From Mesorhizobium loti (GTDB lineage Bacteria > Pseudomonadota > Alphaproteobacteria > Rhizobiales > Rhizobiaceae), in NCBI RefSeq assembly GCF_003148495.1, contig NZ_QGGH01000001.1, positions 124,986 through 188,985 of the forward strand: DNA of 64,000 nucleotides, written 5' to 3'. The notes beneath the pieces are model-generated. The model had not been told where the DNA came from, made no database searches, and worked only from the letters and a program-made list of their open reading frames with translations. Of this stretch, positions 60,048 to 64,000 are shown piece after piece; within the stretch, counting starts at the first letter, position 1; each line of letters opens with the position of its first letter. A program made the translations under genes and the position numbers.

Positions 60048-60394
60048 CACGCGGCTGCCCCGAGAGACACCAACAACGCCGCCCATTGGTCGGCCGACAG
60101 CCGGACCGCGGCGGTCTTGCCTTCATAAGTCTGTGAGCACGACGCCGGATGATCGACCATCGGACCTTTTTCCGGCGCCAGATTGCAGTAGTTGTTGCAG
60201 AAATCATCACCCGGCGTGCAGCGGCCGGGCTTGCCCTTGTCGACGGCGTGGCCGCAGATGTAGGCGCTCTCCGCGCGCACCTCCGGATCGCCGCGGACAT
60301 AGACGGTGACCGAACGATCATCGTTCCGGCTCACGTTGACGAACCCAGGATAGATCGGGGCCAGCGTTGTGAGAGCTGCCATCAATTTTGCCAT
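60047..60394 (-). CDS. Phage hypothetical protein with five cysteines
   Basis: This is a 115-residue protein, MAKLMAALTTLAPIYPGF. It has no signal peptide or membrane helix. A region with CGHAVDKGKPGRCTPGDD, FCNNYCNLAPEK and SCSQTYEGK holds five Cys, which may bind metal. It starts one base after the endolysin stop and ends at the start of the 40-residue gene. I do not recognise the family; it is probably expressed late with the lysis genes. Confidence 0.65.
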   Translation of the reverse strand: MAKLMAALTTLAPIYPGFVNVSRNDDRSVTVYVRGDPEVRAESAYICGHAVDKGKPGRCTPGDDFCNNYCNLAPEKGPMVDHPASCSQTYEGKTAAVRLSADQWAALLVSLGAAA

Positions 60395-60395
60395 G

Positions 60396-61247
60396 TTATG
60401 GAGCCTCCGTTCCCATCGCCTGGGCGAGATGCTTGGCCTTGCGGCGGGCGTACCAGCCGTAGGCGAAGCCGCCAGCAGCCAGCAGCGCGCTGACGATGGC
60501 CAGCACGACCACAATCTTGGTGATCCACTCGCTGGCATAGGAGAACGGCACGAGCTGATCCTGAAGCCCGGCCAGCGTGCCCGAGACACCAAGACCGCCC
60601 ATGCCGGCACCCGTTGCCGCATCGGCTGGAGCCGTCATCGGCGCCGCGTCGGCATCCTCGGCAAAGGCCTTCGCCTGCGCGCCGTCGTAGAAATTGGCGA
60701 CCTGCGGGCTGCCGTTCGTGGCCCATGCCTGGCCGATCGAGCGCACCTCGGCGACACGCGCCGACCAGCCGCGCCCGAAGACCGGCCAGGTGCTGAGATG
60801 CCGCATGAAGTTGAGACGCTGATCGCAGATGCGGCCGACCAGCGCATCGAGGTCGTTCACCGAATTGACAGCGGCAACGGTGGTGAGACCCATGGTGCCG
60901 TCGACGCGGCCCTTGTAGACGGGGCCGAGCGCGCGTTGCAGCCAGATGATCGACTGCTTCGGACCGGAATTCACCGCACCATCGAACAGCACGTAGTCGA
61001 TGCCGTCTGGGAGATCGTCGCCCTTGACGGCATCCCAGTACTGGCGATCGTAGATTTCGGCGACCTCCCTCATGGAGATCTGCTGGACGGACTGCGCGCC
61101 AAGACCCTTGCCGCGCCGGTAGGCATCATAAACGCGCTGGGTGACACCCTTGTTGGTCGGGCCGCCGGGATCCCTCGGGTGGTTGACGTAGCCACCCTCA
61201 TGCGCGAGCACGCGGGACAGCGCTTCCTTTTCACGGGAAGAGGCCAT
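60396..61247 (-). CDS. GH108-family phage endolysin with C-terminal membrane segment
   Basis: This is a 283-residue protein starting MASSREKEALSRVLAHEG. EGGYVNHPRDPGGPTNKGVT at residues about 16-35 is the GH108 active-site region with its catalytic Glu. A peptidoglycan-binding domain (PG_binding_3 type) follows, with VLFDGAVNSGPKQSIIWLQ and RICDQRLNFMRHL, to about 185. An Ala/Gly-rich linker then leads to a membrane helix near 245-268 (IVVVLAIVSALLAAGGFAYG). Muramidases of this kind cut peptidoglycan; the C-terminal anchor is unusual for an endolysin. Confidence 0.92.
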   Translation of the reverse strand: MASSREKEALSRVLAHEGGYVNHPRDPGGPTNKGVTQRVYDAYRRGKGLGAQSVQQISMREVAEIYDRQYWDAVKGDDLPDGIDYVLFDGAVNSGPKQSIIWLQRALGPVYKGRVDGTMGLTTVAAVNSVNDLDALVGRICDQRLNFMRHLSTWPVFGRGWSARVAEVRSIGQAWATNGSPQVANFYDGAQAKAFAEDADAAPMTAPADAATGAGMGGLGVSGTLAGLQDQLVPFSYASEWITKIVVVLAIVSALLAAGGFAYGWYARRKAKHLAQAMGTEAP

Positions 61248-61397
61248 GGGAGTTCCTTTCCGCCCTCGCGGGCAGGTTGAAATAACGGGATATATCGATG
61301 GTGAGAGGTGGCTCGGCTTGGGGCGCAATGGCGGCGCGCCCCGTTCACCGGTTGTTGACCTTGCAAGCTCATAAACTTCACGGGCAACAGGAGAACA

Positions 61398-61607
61398 ATG
61401 GCTTTGGAACAGATCTCAGGTACGCAAATCGCGTTCGCGGTGGTTGCGGCTCTTCTGGCCTATGTCGGGATCGAGACGGCCGCCTCGGCCTATGCTTCCC
61501 CGCAACCAGTCGTGGTGGAGCAGCCGGCGATGGTGCCTGTCTACGAATTGAGGCGGCAGCAGGAAGAACAGTGGCTCAAGTCCGGTTTCTGGCACAGGAT
61601 CGTCTGA
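61398..61607 (+). CDS. Small membrane protein inserted in the phage region
   Basis: This is a 69-residue protein, MALEQISGTQIAFAVVAAL, with a membrane helix at about 10-28 and a charged C-terminal part ELRRQQEEQWLKSGFWHRIV. CAGGAGAACA gives a strong ribosome site. It runs against the phage late genes on both sides. Together with the following gene it forms a plus-strand island. Function unknown. Confidence 0.7.
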   Translation: MALEQISGTQIAFAVVAALLAYVGIETAASAYASPQPVVVEQPAMVPVYELRRQQEEQWLKSGFWHRIV

Positions 61608-61658
61608 ATTAACCGTTCGTGAACCATCGCCTTGCAGGGCTCCCCGCCGAGTGGTTCA

Positions 61659-62507
61659 ATGGTCGACTGCTATCCGGGGGAGACTGCGGTGGACCTTGTT
61701 AGCCTCAAAATACTTTTGCTCTGCGTTCTGATCTTCGTGCCGCTTGAGCGCGTTCTTGCCCTGCGCCCGACGCAGAAGGTCTTCCGGAAGGGGATCGTCA
61801 ACGACGCGATCTATGCAATTTCTAACGGCCCCCTGGTCAACCTGGTGGGCGGCGTGTTGTTCGTGCCGGCTATCAGCGCGGCGATGCTGCTTGTGCCGGC
61901 AAGCGTAGCGCAGGCTGTCAGCGGGCAAGTCACCTGGCTGCAGGTCATCGAGATCATCGTGCTGACCGACCTTGGCGTCTATGCCGCGCACCGGGCTTTT
62001 CATGCCGTCCCGGCGCTGTGGCGCTTTCATTCGATCCACCACGGCGTCGAGGAGATGGACTGGCTGGCCGCGTTCCATAGCCATCCCGTCGACCAGATCA
62101 TCACCAAGACCGTGTCTCTGCTACCGGTGTTCCTGCTGGGATTTTCGACCGAGGCCTTCGCGATCTATTCCATAATCTATCTCGGACATGGGCTGCTGAT
62201 CCACGCCAACATCAAGATGAGTTTTGGGCCGCTCAAATATGTAATCGCTAGCCCGCAATTCCATCATTGGCATCACGCTAACGAGCGGATTGCCTATGAC
62301 AAGAACTTCGCCGGCCAGTTGGCGATCATCGACGCGATCTTCGGCACGTTTCAGGTTCCGCCAGGGGCCGAGACACCGGTCAAATACGGTGTCGACGACC
62401 CGATCCCGGCGAATTATTTTGGCCAGATCGGCTATCCGTTTTTGCCGCGAAAAGCTGAAATTGAGACAGATCAGCCCCATGCGCTAAAGCCAGATGGCGG
62501 CGTCTGA
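61659..62507 (+). CDS. Fatty acid hydroxylase superfamily (sterol desaturase-like) membrane protein
   Basis: This is a 282-residue protein from ATG 61659; a GTG at 61689 with GGGGGAG upstream is an equally good start. Four or more membrane segments are visible. The di-iron His clusters HRAFH (about 118), HSIHH (about 131), LGHGLLIHAN and HHWHH (about 211-215) are those of the family, which hydroxylates or desaturates lipids. It lies on the strand opposite to the phage genes and its last 37 bases overlap the 3' end of the tail gene. It may be a cargo gene. Confidence 0.88.
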   Translation: MVDCYPGETAVDLVSLKILLLCVLIFVPLERVLALRPTQKVFRKGIVNDAIYAISNGPLVNLVGGVLFVPAISAAMLLVPASVAQAVSGQVTWLQVIEIIVLTDLGVYAAHRAFHAVPALWRFHSIHHGVEEMDWLAAFHSHPVDQIITKTVSLLPVFLLGFSTEAFAIYSIIYLGHGLLIHANIKMSFGPLKYVIASPQFHHWHHANERIAYDKNFAGQLAIIDAIFGTFQVPPGAETPVKYGVDDPIPANYFGQIGYPFLPRKAEIETDQPHALKPDGGV

Positions 62508-63721
62508 TTGAAGGCGCTGGCACCCAAGTTAACCGTGCCTTGATCGCCCGCTCCCGACAACGACAGGCCCGCGAAGAAACTTCCTGACGTCATTCCTGTC
62601 GGCAGGGCAATGCCGCCAACTCCGGTAGCCGGATCAGCTGATCCATTGTTGTTCCAGTTGCCGGCGCCTTTGCGGCACCAGAACAAATTGGCTCCCCGGT
62701 CGATCGCGATCGGAACGATGTTCCCTATCGTCAGTGCCCCAATCGACCCGGCTGAGGACCCGTTTTTATAGACGTTCCCGTCGTTATAGATCGCAATCCC
62801 GTTGGCATCGATGCCGAGAAGTGACGCCAACACGGCCGAGGAATTTCCAAACCCGGCACCAAAGAAGGAGCCAGAGCTATTCACGGTCCACTCAAAGTAG
62901 AGCTTCTCGCTGCCGCTATATGAGTTGGTCGTTTTGACAGTGCTGCTGCCTGCGCTCAGAGCCGTTGCGGTTAAGTTGATGTTCGACAGCGATATCGGGC
63001 CTGCCTTGTCAGCAGGGTTTAACATTCCGCCGACATGCACGAAGAACGAAGCCGCCAGGCCCCAGACCGCGTTGCTCAAAGCCAGCGTGGCCGCGACGTC
63101 GTTGGTGTCCGCGTTTTCCGTTGTCAGGAATGACTTTGATAGAACCTTCAGGAAACCCGATGTCGTGAGGTCATCCTGTGTCGGCGTGTCGATGCCGGAA
63201 TAGGTGAGACCCAGCGTATCCGTTGCGCCAGCACGCGCATGAGCGAGAACGAAGCCGCCAGCGGCCACGGCAAGGTCACTCAAGGCCATTGACGTCGTGC
63301 CGCTGTCGAAGTTGGCAAGGACATCCAACAGGACCATGTTGGCCGTGGTCGTCTCATAGGCCGAGCCTACGCATGTCGTGCAGGCAGCGCTCGTGGTGAT
63401 GACAAAGGTTGCAGCCACGCCGGCCGGGACGTCGGAGTAGTAGAGACCCTGGCGACCTGCAGTGGAACCAGGGCCGTCAGTGATACGCGTGGCCCCAACG
63501 CTGTTGTTGACCACGGACGTAATGTTGGTCGATGCACCGCCAACGGCGAAACCGAGAAAAACACGCCTAGCATAGCCGACTGTGCCGAACGACAGGATAA
63601 ACGTCGTGGATGCCGCTGCGGTGTCGACCTGTGTCGAGAGGAATTCATAAATCACAGGCCCGCCGCCGCCTCCAGATGGGCGCCGGCCGCCAAATCCGAT
63701 TAGGTTGTTGACCTTAAGCAT
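62471..63721 (-). CDS. Phage tail/fibre-like structural protein with SPRY-like region
   Basis: This is a 416-residue protein from the ATG at 63721 (MLKVNNLIGFGGRRPSGGG). It is rich in Gly, Ser, Thr and Ala and poor in charged residues, like phage tail or decoration proteins. The last 160 residues (KLYFEWTVNSSGSFFGAGFGNS, NGIAIYNDGNVYKNG, IVPIAIDRGANLFWCRKG, NWNNNGSADPATGVGGI) match the SPRY-like domain seen in phage proteins. Overlaps the preceding gene by 8 bases. It is upstream of the endolysin on the same strand. Confidence 0.75.
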   Translation of the reverse strand: MLKVNNLIGFGGRRPSGGGGGPVIYEFLSTQVDTAAASTTFILSFGTVGYARRVFLGFAVGGASTNITSVVNNSVGATRITDGPGSTAGRQGLYYSDVPAGVAATFVITTSAACTTCVGSAYETTTANMVLLDVLANFDSGTTSMALSDLAVAAGGFVLAHARAGATDTLGLTYSGIDTPTQDDLTTSGFLKVLSKSFLTTENADTNDVAATLALSNAVWGLAASFFVHVGGMLNPADKAGPISLSNINLTATALSAGSSTVKTTNSYSGSEKLYFEWTVNSSGSFFGAGFGNSSAVLASLLGIDANGIAIYNDGNVYKNGSSAGSIGALTIGNIVPIAIDRGANLFWCRKGAGNWNNNGSADPATGVGGIALPTGMTSGSFFAGLSLSGAGDQGTVNLGASAFNQTPPSGFSAWG

Positions 63722-63998
63722 CGTTGGCGGCATTCGTCGTGTAGAAGAGCTTGATACCGATCAGACGCATGTCCTCGCTCATGTCGTCATTGCCATCCGA
63801 AACAACACGCTGTACCCGGAAAAGGCATAGATCCCCCTCCACAGGCGAACCGGCGATTGTCACCGCCGAGCTCTCGGCCGTCACCAGCAACTCAAGCGCG
63901 CCAGACTGCGCATCGTCAGTCACGACAACGGGTGTTCCAACCGCCGTGTCGAGCGCTTCATTGTCGGACATAGCCACGCCCGCCAGCGAGATCGCCAC
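63714..63998 (-). CDS. Phage structural protein, C-terminal part or complete, at window edge
   Basis: The visible 94 residues start MAISLAGVAMSDNEALDTA only 2 bases from the window end, so the gene may begin outside. The sequence is small, Ala/Val/Thr-rich with VEGDLCLFRVQRVVSDGNDD and MRLIGIKLFYTTNAAND at the end. It resembles hypothetical proteins beside phage tail genes. The stop codon lies 8 bases inside the next gene, so both are coupled. No confident family can be named. Confidence 0.6.
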   Translation of the reverse strand: MAISLAGVAMSDNEALDTAVGTPVVVTDDAQSGALELLVTAESSAVTIAGSPVEGDLCLFRVQRVVSDGNDDMSEDMRLIGIKLFYTTNAANDA

Positions 63999-64000
63999 GC

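Noticed and set aside
58377..64000. Gene transfer agent cluster instead of a prophage
   Set aside because: Spanin genes, GH108 endolysin and lipid-hydroxylase cargo do not match the conserved order of alphaproteobacterial gene transfer agents; capsid genes that could decide are outside the window.
1..64000. CRISPR arrays, insertion sequences, tRNA and rRNA genes
   Set aside because: No regularly spaced repeats, transposase motifs, cloverleaf structures or rRNA-like stretches were seen by eye on either strand.

Overview
The window is high-GC DNA (third codon positions strongly G/C) with a gene content typical of the Rhizobiales: a phn C-P lyase operon, several sugar ABC transporters with sugar dehydrogenases, zur, polA and many intergenic palindromes. 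A Mesorhizobium-like chromosome is the best guess. This rests on gene order and protein style, not on a database search.

Layout. 1-0.9 kb: a sugar isomerase-like gene at the left edge. 1-12.5 kb: phosphonate uptake and C-P lyase genes, all on the minus strand in the order phnG-H-I-J-K-L, a hexapeptide acetyltransferase, a 2H phosphoesterase, phnC-D-E1-E2, with divergent phnF. A perfect inverted repeat lies between phnF and phnG and a PhoB-box-like site lies before phnC. A small plus-strand gene sits inside the operon. phnM, phnN and phnP are not in the window. 12.5-21.4 kb: a minus-strand sugar or sugar-acid operon (UxaA-type dehydratase, aldo/keto reductase, ribose-type ABC transporter, LgoD-like dehydrogenase) divergent from a GntR regulator with two winged-helix domains. 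21.5-24.8 kb: a copper handling cluster (DUF2946, PCuAC, YcnI, CopC-CopD fusion). 24.9-26.4 kb: gnd. 26.4-35.2 kb: a LacI regulator divergent from a CUT1 sugar ABC operon with isomerase, Gfo/Idh and aldo/keto reductase genes. The same operator-like sequence lies in front of both transcription units.

35.3-48.1 kb is the most unusual part. It holds two secreted serine proteases of different families, an exported MORN-repeat protein, and a minus-strand gene set encoding a Tat-type exported caspase-like protein, a small Cys-containing secreted protein, a membrane-anchored protein, an exported WD40-caspase and an exported MEMO-CapA fusion. The last four genes overlap or nearly abut, and every product carries an export signal or membrane anchor. 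This looks like a cell-envelope module for which I know no described function.

48.3-57.8 kb is housekeeping and small genes: zur, polA, a structured small RNA candidate with C-rich loops between polA and an M20 peptidase, a ribonuclease D-like gene, small membrane proteins, a glycosyltransferase-like gene and a beta-propeller gene. 57.8-64 kb looks like the end of a prophage read on the minus strand: tail-type proteins, a GH108 endolysin with a C-terminal membrane segment, small membrane proteins, an embedded Rz/Rz1 spanin pair and a terminator, followed by a minimal ATP-dependent DNA ligase. Two plus-strand genes, one a fatty-acid-hydroxylase family membrane protein, are inserted between tail and endolysin. 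No tRNA, rRNA, CRISPR array or transposase was recognised.
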